From an uncultured Alistipes sp. (GTDB lineage Bacteria > Bacteroidota > Bacteroidia > Bacteroidales > Rikenellaceae): a stretch of 64,000 bases of DNA. Made by a program: the position numbers and the translations under genes. Under the pieces are notes generated by a model. It searched no databases. It was not told the DNA's origin and saw only the letters and a program-made list of their open reading frames with translations. This document shows, piece after piece, positions 1 to 7,584 of the stretch (positions within the stretch are counted from its first letter, which is position 1; each line of letters starts with the position of its first letter). Where the stretch lies: contig CAJTYA010000005.1 of the NCBI GenBank assembly GCA_910583985.1, forward strand, positions 1-64,000, written 5' to 3'.

Positions 1-260
1 GGAGCCCCCATATCGACGTCGCACAGCGCCACGATATTGGCCTCCCCGGTATTGTACAGATCGCGGATGATCTCGCCGCCGCGGTTGCCGATCCCGCAGC
101 AGGCCAGATTGACCCGTTCGTTGGGCGATACGAATTTCGGTTTGGCAGCCGCCGGAGCGGCCAGCATGTCTTTCGTCAGGATCGTCGGAACGGCCGCGGC
201 CGCCGACAGGGCGAGAACCCGTTTGAGAAATTCCCGCCTCGAAACACTTTTAGATTCCAT
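1..260 (-). CDS. Gfo/Idh/MocA-family oxidoreductase, N-terminal part (cut by window edge)
   Basis: Only the first 86 codons are present; the gene continues past the left edge. The protein starts MESKSVSRREFLKRVLALSA, with a twin-arginine motif (SRREFLK) and an Ala-rich hydrophobic stretch, so it is probably exported folded by the Tat pathway. After a linker, residues about 53-80 hold a Rossmann-type nucleotide-binding beginning (VNLACCGIGNRGGEI) followed by ANIVALCDVD, typical of the Gfo/Idh/MocA family, which oxidises or reduces sugars with NAD(P). The glycine pattern is slightly unusual (GIGNRGG) but common in the Tat-exported Bacteroidetes branch. The substrate cannot be told. Such proteins often sit with DUF1080 and sugar isomerase genes, as seen at the other end of this window. 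No TAnnTTTG box was seen just upstream of the ATG. Confidence 0.85.
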   Translation of the reverse strand, partial: MESKSVSRREFLKRVLALSAAAAVPTILTKDMLAAPAAAKPKFVSPNERVNLACCGIGNRGGEIIRDLYNTGEANIVALCDVDMGA

Positions 261-1380
261 TTCGGTCAGTCAGTTTTCAGTATGGTTGTTTTTCGTTCAC
301 AATGATTCGAATCCGAACCGGCCGTCCGCATCGGACTCCCGCAAGCGCACGGCCCGCAGGTTTCGTCGTTCCCTCGACCGATGTCCGGGCACCGCGATGC
401 TCCGACGCCCGCTCCGCACGGGATTCCCGACGGCTTCGCCTCCCGGTCCGCCGCTCCGCACGGCATACCGCAAAGCACCCGCCCTGCGGAATACGACGGG
501 AAACACCGCGTTCCGCCCCGGCCGCACACATCGTTTTCCCGGTTCATCCCGCGCCGGAACGACATGTTTTTCCGCCCGCACCGCGGCCACAGCATCGCCG
601 TTAACGGTAACGGAACGTTTCAAAAAAAATAACGGGCGTTCCGTTTTCCCTTTTCCGCATCGTCCGGGCTTCCGGAGTTTCCGTCGCGAAACTCCGCTCG
701 TTTCCTCACCCTCCCGTTCGCAGGACCATCCCTCGGACTTCCGTCTTTCCTTCCCGGAGGTCCGACGGGCAGCCGCAAACACGAACCGCATTCCCTTCGC
801 ATCGTCCGGCCTGCGGTCCGCACCCGGCCTTTTCAAAAATAATCATTTTATCGGAAACGGGAAACACTCTACGGACAGGAAATTCGGATGCGCCGCATAA
901 AGAGCGGAGGGGAACCGGCACAATTCCATGAAAAACAATCTTTTATAAAATAAACAAAATTCGAAGGTTCATTCGAATCCACGACGACATGTTTCCATGT
1001 CCCGAAAGAAAGCGCCTACCGATTCGCTTTCCGGACGACGGTCCGAAGTCCCCGCGGAGGAGGAGGCGGAAAACCGATTTTCGACGACGAAAGAAAGATG
1101 AAAGCGGAGACAGAAGCGGAAGAGCGAACCGGAGACAAAAAAACCGAAACCGGTCCCGCTGCCGCAGGAGGCCACGACCGTACTGGAAAGCCGCAGACAG
1201 AAGCGTCGGTGTCCGAAAGATCGAACCGCCCCGTTAACGAACAGGACGTTAACAGTTTCTTCTTGTCATAACTCCGAATTTTTTAAAACCAATACGTCGA
1301 TTGGAGTTATTCGTTGCCGAAGAACAAGGCACAAGAAACAGAACCCCAAGCCATTAAAAGCAAAGTCCGAAAAAAGTCAC
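261..1380. other. Gene-free GC-rich spacer
   Basis: About 1.1 kb between the oxidoreductase start and repeat A1. Open frames exist on both strands but are rich in Arg, Pro and Ser and resemble no protein family. The part around 930-985 is AT-richer. I see hairpin-forming sequence at 1268-1310 (listed separately) and two GTTAAC palindromes near 1233-1252, but no gene and no complete promoter for the downstream oxidoreductase. Confidence 0.55.
1268..1310 (-). other. Overlapping inverted repeats (possible terminator or attenuator-like structure)
   Basis: ATAACTCC at 1268-1275 pairs with GGAGTTAT at 1303-1310. Inside it CCAAT at 1289-1293 pairs with ATTGG at 1300-1304, and the two stems share bases, so they exclude each other. 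Read on the minus strand the small hairpin is followed by TTTT. It lies about 70 bases past repeat A1 on that strand. Function unknown. Confidence 0.35.
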
Positions 1381-1512
1381 GGTAACGGAAACGCGACTCT
1401 TTCCGAACGATGTCCTTTCATGCGGTATAACCGCTATCCTTCTACCGAAGCGATACGGATAAAGCGCTATTCCCGTGCGATTTATACTTTATTGTATCCT
1501 TCGTTTTTTAAG
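1381..1512. repeat. Dispersed repeat A, copy 1
   Basis: About 130 bp that recurs in the same orientation at 62064-62190. Both copies start GGTAACG, then share CTCTTTCCGAAC, CATGCGGTATAACCGCT, CCCGTGCG, TTTATACTTTATTG and finally GTTTTTT followed by AAG, with small differences between the blocks. GCGGTATAACCGC is a perfect hairpin in both. On the minus strand ATAAAG and CTTTAT flank the CGCACGG block and can pair in both copies. The copy lies just beyond the infB terminator. No protein frame is conserved, so an RNA, a regulatory element or a small non-autonomous mobile element is more likely than a gene. Confidence 0.7.
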
Positions 1513-1575
1513 GGCGCTCCGAACGGACTTCGCCCCGAATCGCATGCCGATCTTCGATCCGCCCGCTTCGCCTCC

Positions 1576-1620
1576 GACAAAAACGGACAAAACCCGCCCT
1601 GAAGCGAGTTTTGTCCGTTT
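1576..1620 (-). terminator. Rho-independent terminator of the rimP-nusA-infB operon
   Basis: AAACGGACAAAAC at 1581-1593 pairs perfectly over 13 bp with GTTTTGTCCGTTT at 1608-1620. Read on the minus strand, the stem is followed by a T-rich run (TTTTTG). It begins about 40 bases after the infB stop codon. Confidence 0.85.
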
Positions 1621-1661
1621 CGATGTCGGCATGCGGCCCCGCGAAGAAGCCGTCCGCCGGA

Positions 1662-4583
1662 TTATTTCCGTTTCACTTCGACCTGCTCGTAGCCTTCGAC
1701 GATGTCGCCGACACGGATGTCGTTGTAGTTCTCGATGTTGAGACCGCATTCCATACCGGTCGTCACCTCCTTCACGTCGTCCTTGAAGCGCTTGAGCGAT
1801 CCTAATTTGCCCGTATAGACGACGATGCCGTCGCGAATCACACGGATGTCGGTATGGCGCGTGATCTTGCCCTCTCGGACCAGACAGCCCGCCACGGTGC
1901 CCACCTTCGAAATCTTGAAGGTCTCCATGACTTCGACCGAGCAGACGATTTCCTCTTTCATCACGGGCGCCAACATACCCTCGATGGCATCCTTGATGTC
2001 GTTGATGGCATCGTAGATGATCGAATAGAGGCGGATTTCGATCTCCTCTTTCTCGGCCAGACGACGTGCGGAAGCCGAAGGACGCACTTGGAAGCCGACG
2101 ATCACGGCGTTCGAAGCGGCAGCCAGCAGCACGTCCGATTCGGAAATGGGGCCCACGGCCTTGTGGATGACATTGACCTGCACCTCCTCTTTCGAGAGTT
2201 TGATGAGCGAGTCGGCCATCGCCTCGATCGAACCGTCCACGTCGCCCTTGATAATGATATTGAGCTCCTTGAAGTTGCCGATGGCGATACGGCGTCCGAT
2301 CTCGTCGAGCGTGATGTGTTTCTGCGTGCGGAGTCCCTGCATGCGCTGCAACTGCTCGCGCTTGTTGGCGATGTCGCGGGCCGAGCGTTCGTCGTCCATC
2401 ACGTTGAACGTATCGCCGGCCTGCGGTGCGCCGTTGAGCCCCAGCACCAGCACGGGCGTCGAAGGCGGCGCCTCCGTGATGCGGGTGCCCCGCTCGTTGA
2501 ACATCGCCTTGACGCGTCCGGTATAGATACCCGACAGCATGACGTCGCCCACGCGCAGCGTACCGTTTTCGACGAGCACCGTGGCCACGTACCCGCGGCC
2601 CTTGTCCAGCGTCGATTCGATGATGGCCCCCTGCGCCTTGCGGTTCGGGTTGGCTTTCAGATCGAGGAATTCGGCTTCGAGCAACACCTTGTCCAGCAGT
2701 TTGTCGAGGTTGATGCCCTGCTTGGCCGAAATTTCCTGCGACTGGTATTTTCCGCCCCAGTCCTCGACGAGGTAGTTCATGGCGGCCAGTTCTTCCTTGA
2801 TCCGTTCGGGATTGGCACCCGGTTTATCGATCTTGTTGATGGCAAACACCATCGGCACCTGCGCGGCGGAAGCATGATTGATCGCTTCGACCGTCTGCGG
2901 CATCACGTTGTCGTCGGCCGCCACGATGATGATCGCCACGTCGGTCACCTTGGCACCGCGGGCACGCATGGCCGTAAAGGCTTCGTGTCCCGGCGTATCG
3001 AGGAACGTGATGCGCCGCCCGCCTTCGAGCTCGACGCTGTACGCCCCGATATGCTGCGTGATACCGCCCGCTTCGCCGGCGATGACGTTGGCGTTGCGGA
3101 TGTGGTCCAGCAACGAGGTCTTACCGTGGTCGACATGTCCCATCACCGTAACGATGGGCGGACGGGGCACCAGATCCTCTTCGCTGTCCTCCTCGGTGTC
3201 GATCGCCTCCTGAATTTCGACGGCCACGAACTCGACCTTGAACCCGAACTCCTCGGCCACGACCACCAATGCCTCGGCATCGAGCCGCTGGTTGATGGAA
3301 ACCATCAGCCCCAGATTCATGCAGGCCGTGATGACCTCCGTGACGCCGACGTTCATCATGGCAGCCAACTCGCTCACCGTCACGAACTCGGTGACCTTGA
3401 GCGTGCTCTTTTCCATCTCCTGACGCTCCATCTCCTCGTTCATACGGGCCGAAACGGCATCGCGCTTGTCGCGGCGGTGCTTGGCCGTCTTGAACTTGGA
3501 GCCTTTGGACGTCAGCCGGGCCAGCGTGTCCTTGATCTGCTTCTGTACCTCTTCGTCGCTGATCTCCTGTTTCACGACGGGCTTGGCCGTCTTGTTCTTC
3601 TTGTTGCGATCCTTGCCCGCAGCTTTGCCGCCGTGCGCCCCCACGCCGCCCGGACCGCCCTGCGGTCTGGCTTTGGCATCGGGCCGACCCGCTGCCGGCT
3701 GGTTCTGTTTCTGCGTAATATCGACCTTGTCCTTGGTAATGCGCTTGCGTTTCTCCCGCTTGCGATGTCCGTCGTCGCCTTTTTTCTTCTCGAACGATTT
3801 GACGTCGATCTTACCGAGCACCTTGGGCCCCGACAGACGGGTGCCTTCGTTGGGCCGGAACAGGTTGCTTTCGTCGGCCGCCACCCTCTCGTCGTATGTC
3901 TGACTCTGCACCACGATCGGCTCGGCCGCCTTGGTCTCCGCAGCGGGACGGGCCGGCGCTTCGGAAGCGCTTTGCGGCGCGGCAGGCGCCTGTGCGGCGG
4001 TCTCTGCCGGAACGACCGGAGCGGGAGCCGCCGCCGTTTTTTTCTCTTCGACGGGTGCGGCGGCGGGCCGGGCCGGAGCGGCGGCAGGACGTTCCGCCTC
4101 CGGAGCGGGAGCCGTCCGGACCGGAGCCGGCGTCGCGGGAGACTCAGGTTTTTTCTCCGCTGCCGGACGTGCCGACGCGACCGAGCGGCCCGACTTGGTG
4201 CCGGACAGGTCGATCTTGCCCAATATCTTAGGAGTCGTCATGGCGGCGACTTCGTCTTTCACACTGATAACACCGCTTTTGATAATCACTTCGTGCTTGA
4301 AGCCGGACTCGTCGCCCGCAGCGCTTTCTCCGCCTCCCTTACGGGTATCGAGGGAGACGGTCTCGTGTTTGAGACCGATTTTTTCGCGGATGTTCACCCT
4401 TTCGAGCGTCTTGTTTCCGCCGAATTCCTTGTCGAGAATGGCATAAACCTCCGGATCGATGATCGAACTGGGAGAGTTTTCCACCTTGACGCCCTTCTTG
4501 CCGAGGAACTCGATAATCGTTGTTTGTCCTACTTTCAACTCTCTCGCAACCTGATGGAGTCTAAGTCTTCTCTCATTTGACAT
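1662..4583 (-). CDS. infB: Translation initiation factor IF-2
   Basis: A 973-residue GTPase that brings initiator fMet-tRNA to the 30S subunit and promotes subunit joining. The N-terminus (RLRLHQVARELKV) is the IF2-N fold. Residues about 110-390 form a long Ala/Pro/Glu- then Lys/Arg-rich linker, as usual in Bacteroidetes IF-2. The G domain begins near residue 480 with GHVDHGKTSLLDHI (G1), then DTPGHEAF (G3) and NKID (G4), and is followed by the IF-2 domains II-IV to the C-terminus. It is the last gene of rimP-nusA-infB and has a strong terminator just downstream. The ATG at 4581-4583 gives the standard start; the preceding mRNA has no Shine-Dalgarno motif. The 908-codon open frame opposite it is a composition artefact. 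Confidence 0.97.
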   Translation of the reverse strand: MSNERRLRLHQVARELKVGQTTIIEFLGKKGVKVENSPSSIIDPEVYAILDKEFGGNKTLERVNIREKIGLKHETVSLDTRKGGGESAAGDESGFKHEVIIKSGVISVKDEVAAMTTPKILGKIDLSGTKSGRSVASARPAAEKKPESPATPAPVRTAPAPEAERPAAAPARPAAAPVEEKKTAAAPAPVVPAETAAQAPAAPQSASEAPARPAAETKAAEPIVVQSQTYDERVAADESNLFRPNEGTRLSGPKVLGKIDVKSFEKKKGDDGHRKREKRKRITKDKVDITQKQNQPAAGRPDAKARPQGGPGGVGAHGGKAAGKDRNKKNKTAKPVVKQEISDEEVQKQIKDTLARLTSKGSKFKTAKHRRDKRDAVSARMNEEMERQEMEKSTLKVTEFVTVSELAAMMNVGVTEVITACMNLGLMVSINQRLDAEALVVVAEEFGFKVEFVAVEIQEAIDTEEDSEEDLVPRPPIVTVMGHVDHGKTSLLDHIRNANVIAGEAGGITQHIGAYSVELEGGRRITFLDTPGHEAFTAMRARGAKVTDVAIIIVAADDNVMPQTVEAINHASAAQVPMVFAINKIDKPGANPERIKEELAAMNYLVEDWGGKYQSQEISAKQGINLDKLLDKVLLEAEFLDLKANPNRKAQGAIIESTLDKGRGYVATVLVENGTLRVGDVMLSGIYTGRVKAMFNERGTRITEAPPSTPVLVLGLNGAPQAGDTFNVMDDERSARDIANKREQLQRMQGLRTQKHITLDEIGRRIAIGNFKELNIIIKGDVDGSIEAMADSLIKLSKEEVQVNVIHKAVGPISESDVLLAAASNAVIVGFQVRPSASARRLAEKEEIEIRLYSIIYDAINDIKDAIEGMLAPVMKEEIVCSVEVMETFKISKVGTVAGCLVREGKITRHTDIRVIRDGIVVYTGKLGSLKRFKDDVKEVTTGMECGLNIENYNDIRVGDIVEGYEQVEVKRK

Positions 4584-4736
4584 ATTTCGCTGTTTTTCGG
4601 TGTTACCTTAATTTTTCGTCGTTCCGACCGTTTTCGCCGCCGGTCCCGGCCTCCTGCGGAACGTCCGGACGACCCGCTGTCGCCCCGCCCTACGCCGCAT
4701 CGCACACGCTCCGGGTACGCATGCGACCGCAACGGG

Positions 4737-5966
4737 CTATTCGAATTCCGATTTGAGGATGCGCACGACCTCCTGCACCGTCTCGACTTCGAGATCGGTA
4801 CGCTGGGCGAGGTCCTCCACGGAGAGTTCGAGCACGCTCTTGGCCGTGTCGCAGCCGATGCTCTTGAGCTGGTTGATGATCCACTCGTCGATCTCGTCCT
4901 TGAACTCGTCCAGATCGACGTCCTCCTCTTCCACTTCGCGGTAGACGTCGATGTCGTAGCCGGTGAGCATGCTGGCCAGACGGATGTTGAGCCCTCCCTT
5001 GCCGATGGCCAGCGACACTTCGTTGGGCTTGAGGTAGACGGCGGCCGTCTTGGTCTCCTCGTTCAGGTTGATCGACGAGATCTTGGCCGGGTTCAGCGCC
5101 CGCTGGATCAGCAGTTGGCTGTTCGAGGTCCAGTTCACCACGTCGATATTCTCATTGCGCAGCTCCTTGACGATCGAATAGATGCGCGAGCCTTTCATTC
5201 CCACGCAGGCGCCCACCGGATCGACACGGTCGTCGTAAGACTCCACGGCCACCTTGGCCCGTTCGCCGGGGATGCGCACGATCTTCTTGATGGTGATCAG
5301 TCCGTCGAAGATTTCGGGCACCTCCATTTCGAACAGCCTTTCGAGAAATTCGGGCGCCGTGCGCGACAGCACGATATAAGGCGTATTGTTGCGCATTTCG
5401 ACCCTCGACACGATGGCCTTCACGCTGTCGCCCTTGCGGAAGAAGTCGCTGGGAATCTGTTCGGCCTTCGGCATCACCAGTTCGTTCTCCTCGTCATCGA
5501 GCACCAGAATCTCCTTCTTCCACACCTGATAGACCTCGCCGGTAATGATTTCGCCCACCTTTTCGGTGTATTTGTTGAACAGGTTGGCTTTCTCCAGATC
5601 GAGAATCCGCGAAGCCAGATTCTGGCGCAGCGAAAGCACGGCACGGCGACCGAAGTCGGCCAGCTTGATCTCCTCGGCCACTTCTTCGCCCACCTCGTAG
5701 GTCTTGTCGATCTTGCGGGCATCCGAAAGCGCGATCTGCTGGTTGGGATTTTCGACCGTCCCGTCCTCCACGATGATCCGGTTGCGCCAGATTTCGAGGT
5801 CGCCCTTTTCGGGGTTGATGATGACGTCGAAATTCTCATCCGTCTCGTAAGTCTTGATGAGCAGGTGGCGAAATACATCTTCGAGCACGCCGATCATCGT
5901 GCTCTTGTCAATGTTCTTAAGCTCTTTGAATTCCGCAAAAGTGCTTACCAGATTGAGGTTGTCCAT
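4737..5966 (-). CDS. nusA: Transcription termination/antitermination factor NusA
   Basis: A 409-residue RNA polymerase-binding factor for pausing, termination and antitermination. It starts MDNLNLVSTFAEFKELKNID, the usual Bacteroidetes NusA N-terminus. An S1 domain follows around residues 130-200 (GEIITGEVYQVWKKEILVL), then KH domains at about 225-340 (DPVGACVGMKGSRI and SLAIGKGGLNIRLAS). The C-terminal segment is acidic with a helix-hairpin-helix-like end. ATG at 5964-5966 is preferred over an in-frame TTG at 5975, because the TTG start would add only three residues and falls in repeat B1. The RNA between rimP and this ATG is almost entirely repeat B1, so a role of that element in NusA expression is possible. 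Confidence 0.96.
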   Translation of the reverse strand: MDNLNLVSTFAEFKELKNIDKSTMIGVLEDVFRHLLIKTYETDENFDVIINPEKGDLEIWRNRIIVEDGTVENPNQQIALSDARKIDKTYEVGEEVAEEIKLADFGRRAVLSLRQNLASRILDLEKANLFNKYTEKVGEIITGEVYQVWKKEILVLDDEENELVMPKAEQIPSDFFRKGDSVKAIVSRVEMRNNTPYIVLSRTAPEFLERLFEMEVPEIFDGLITIKKIVRIPGERAKVAVESYDDRVDPVGACVGMKGSRIYSIVKELRNENIDVVNWTSNSQLLIQRALNPAKISSINLNEETKTAAVYLKPNEVSLAIGKGGLNIRLASMLTGYDIDVYREVEEEDVDLDEFKDEIDEWIINQLKSIGCDTAKSVLELSVEDLAQRTDLEVETVQEVVRILKSEFE

Positions 5967-5967
5967 A

Positions 5968-6072
5968 CTATGCAATGTAAAGATTTATCGGCGCGCCGAC
6001 CGTCCGCTCTCCGAACCGGCCGCATCCGCCATACCATACTTCGATATTGTTCTTCCGGTCGCCGGCACGCGG
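5968..6072 (+). repeat. Dispersed repeat B, copy 1 (in the nusA leader)
   Basis: About 105 bp repeated in inverted orientation at 34231-34332 with roughly 80 percent or more identity. Shared blocks are CTATGCAATGT, ATTTATCGG, GCCGACCGT, CCGAACCGGCCGC, ACTTCGAT and CGGTCGCCGGCAC. The two ends pair: CGGTCGGC near 5995 with GCCGGCGACCG near 6060, extended by several bp that differ between copies while staying paired. It fills the rimP-nusA gap and ends one base before the nusA ATG, so it is transcribed in the operon mRNA. Confidence 0.75.
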
Positions 6073-6106
6073 CAGGCCTTCCGTCCCGCCCCGGCTCCGA
6101 ACGGCA

Positions 6107-6580
6107 TCATTTGAAATCGAGGTGCTCGCAGACCGACGCGAGCTCCTGCAGCGCCACCGTCCGCTCCCGGACGACGAGCACCTTGCGTTTTTTGCCTTCG
6201 GGCAGCACCTTCTCCTCGTAGCGCAGCACGAGCGTCCCGTCCGGCTCCGAATAATCCGCCAGTTCGGCCGTCAGCTTCCCTCCGTCGGAGGTCACGACGT
6301 CCACCCTGCGGCCGACCATCTTGCGATACTGCCGCGGCAAGCTCAGCGGACGTCCCACGCCCGCTGAGCAGACCGTCAGTTCGACGTCCTCCCCCTCGGC
6401 TTCGAGCGCTTCGTTCACGGCCCGGCTCAGTTCGACGCAGGCGTCGAGCCCCACCGTCGTGTCGCTGTCGACGACGATTTCGAGTTCGTCGGCGGGCGAG
6501 CGATGCACGGAGACGAGAAACAGGTCGGTCCCCTCCATCCGCTCTTCCACGATTTTCGTTATCTGTTCCGTATCTATCAT
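6107..6580 (-). CDS. rimP: Ribosome maturation factor RimP
   Basis: A 157-residue protein that binds the 30S precursor and aids assembly around S12. The N-terminal alpha/beta domain contains LFLVSVHRSPADELEIVVDS and DACVELSRAVNEAL. The middle carries the family signature VELTVCSAGVGRPLSLPRQY (usually E-V-S-S-P-G-x-x-R-P-L; here CSAG replaces SSPG). The C-terminal SH3-like domain follows. First gene of the rimP-nusA-infB operon, with its own promoter at 6677-6707 and a hairpin-terminator between promoter and start. No Shine-Dalgarno is evident upstream of the ATG at 6578-6580. Confidence 0.93.
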   Translation of the reverse strand: MIDTEQITKIVEERMEGTDLFLVSVHRSPADELEIVVDSDTTVGLDACVELSRAVNEALEAEGEDVELTVCSAGVGRPLSLPRQYRKMVGRRVDVVTSDGGKLTAELADYSEPDGTLVLRYEEKVLPEGKKRKVLVVRERTVALQELASVCEHLDFK

Positions 6581-6628
6581 TCTTCGAACGATTTAGCTTC
6601 GCCGAAACGCGCCGGCTCCGCCTGCATT

Positions 6629-6656
6629 CAACAAAAGGGGGGACTCAACGTCCCCC
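6629..6656 (-). terminator. Rho-independent terminator inside the rimP leader (attenuator candidate, or end of lpxA transcript)
   Basis: GGGGGGAC at 6637-6644 pairs with GTCCCCC at 6650-6656; on the minus strand the stem is followed by TTTTGTTG. It lies downstream of the rimP promoter box and upstream of rimP, so both readthrough from lpxA and transcripts from the rimP promoter must pass it. Confidence 0.7.
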
Positions 6657-6676
6657 TTCTGCCGATGCTTTCGATG

Positions 6677-6707
6677 CAAATATACATTTTTATCGGGGAA
6701 AAACAAA
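6677..6707 (-). promoter_or_regulatory. Promoter of the rimP-nusA-infB operon
   Basis: On the minus strand TTTG (6704-6707) lies 19 bp before TATATTTG (6677-6684), an exact match to the Bacteroidetes sigma-ABfr consensus. The predicted leader is about 90 nucleotides. Confidence 0.85.
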
Positions 6708-6751
6708 CTTTCGCCCGTTATTTTTTATCCGGCCGCCGGCCCCGGCGCGGC

Positions 6752-7555
6752 TCATTCCACATCGTCGTTCCGTTTCTTCGGATTGTACGGTTTGAGAATC
6801 CCCCGCTTCGAAGAACGGATGAAGGCGAGCACCTCGTCCCGTTCGGGCGTCTGCGGCATCTGCGACTCGACGATGTCGCAGGCTTTCGAATAGCCGTATC
6901 CCGACTGGAACAGAATGCGGAACATATCCTGTATTTCGGTCACTTTTTCCGGCGTAAATCCCCGGCGGCGCAAACCGATGAAGTTGGCCCCGACGAACGA
7001 AAGCGGATCGTGGGCCGCCTTGACGAAAGGAGGCACGTCCTTGCTGACGAGCGATCCGCCGCTGAGCATCGCATGGGCGCCGATGCGGCAGAACTGGTGC
7101 ACGGCCGTATGACCGCCCAGAATCGCCCAGTCGCCCACCTCCACCTCGCCGGCCAGCGACACCCTGTTGACTAATACGCAGTTGTCGCCCACCACGCAGT
7201 CGTGTCCGACATGCACGTAAGCCATCACGAGCGTATTGCGTCCCACGACGGTCACGCCCTTAGCCGCCGTACCGCGGTTGATGGTGGCGCACTCCCGGAT
7301 CGTCGTTCCGTCGCCCACCACGGCCGTCGTATACTCGCCCCGGAACTTGAGGTCCTGCGGCAGACCGGCCACCACGGCGGAGGTGTGCACCTTGCAATTT
7401 TTCCCGATGCGCGCTCCGTCGAGCACCACCGCGCCGGGACCGATCCAACTGCCGTCTCCGATTTCGACATCGGCCGAAATGCAGGCGAACGGTTCGACCG
7501 TTACGTTCTCACCCAGTTTGGCACCCTCGGCGACATAGGCTAACTTGCTTATCAT
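6752..7555 (-). CDS. lpxA: Acyl-ACP--UDP-N-acetylglucosamine O-acyltransferase LpxA
   Basis: The first enzyme of lipid A synthesis: it transfers a 3-hydroxyacyl chain from ACP to UDP-GlcNAc in the cytoplasm. The 267 residues are close to the family norm of about 260. The N-terminal two thirds are hexapeptide repeats of the left-handed beta-helix (for example IGDGSWIGPGAVVL and IGKNCKVHTSAVV). VHVGHDCVVGDNCVL carries the histidine equivalent to the catalytic His125. The C-terminal helical domain includes FIGLRRRGFTPEKV. It follows lpxC-fabZ by 29 bp on the same strand and is surely cotranscribed with it. Confidence 0.96.
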   Translation of the reverse strand: MISKLAYVAEGAKLGENVTVEPFACISADVEIGDGSWIGPGAVVLDGARIGKNCKVHTSAVVAGLPQDLKFRGEYTTAVVGDGTTIRECATINRGTAAKGVTVVGRNTLVMAYVHVGHDCVVGDNCVLVNRVSLAGEVEVGDWAILGGHTAVHQFCRIGAHAMLSGGSLVSKDVPPFVKAAHDPLSFVGANFIGLRRRGFTPEKVTEIQDMFRILFQSGYGYSKACDIVESQMPQTPERDEVLAFIRSSKRGILKPYNPKKRNDDVE

Positions 7556-7584
7556 AAGTTTGGATTTTTAGGGTTCGGTATCGG

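Noticed and set aside
1420..1602. Short ORFs inside repeat A1
   Set aside because: The reading frame and peptide are not conserved in copy A2 although the DNA is.
1854..4580. 908-codon open frame on the plus strand opposite infB
   Set aside because: His/Asp/Arg-rich mirror of a strongly biased coding strand; no domain, and infB is certain.
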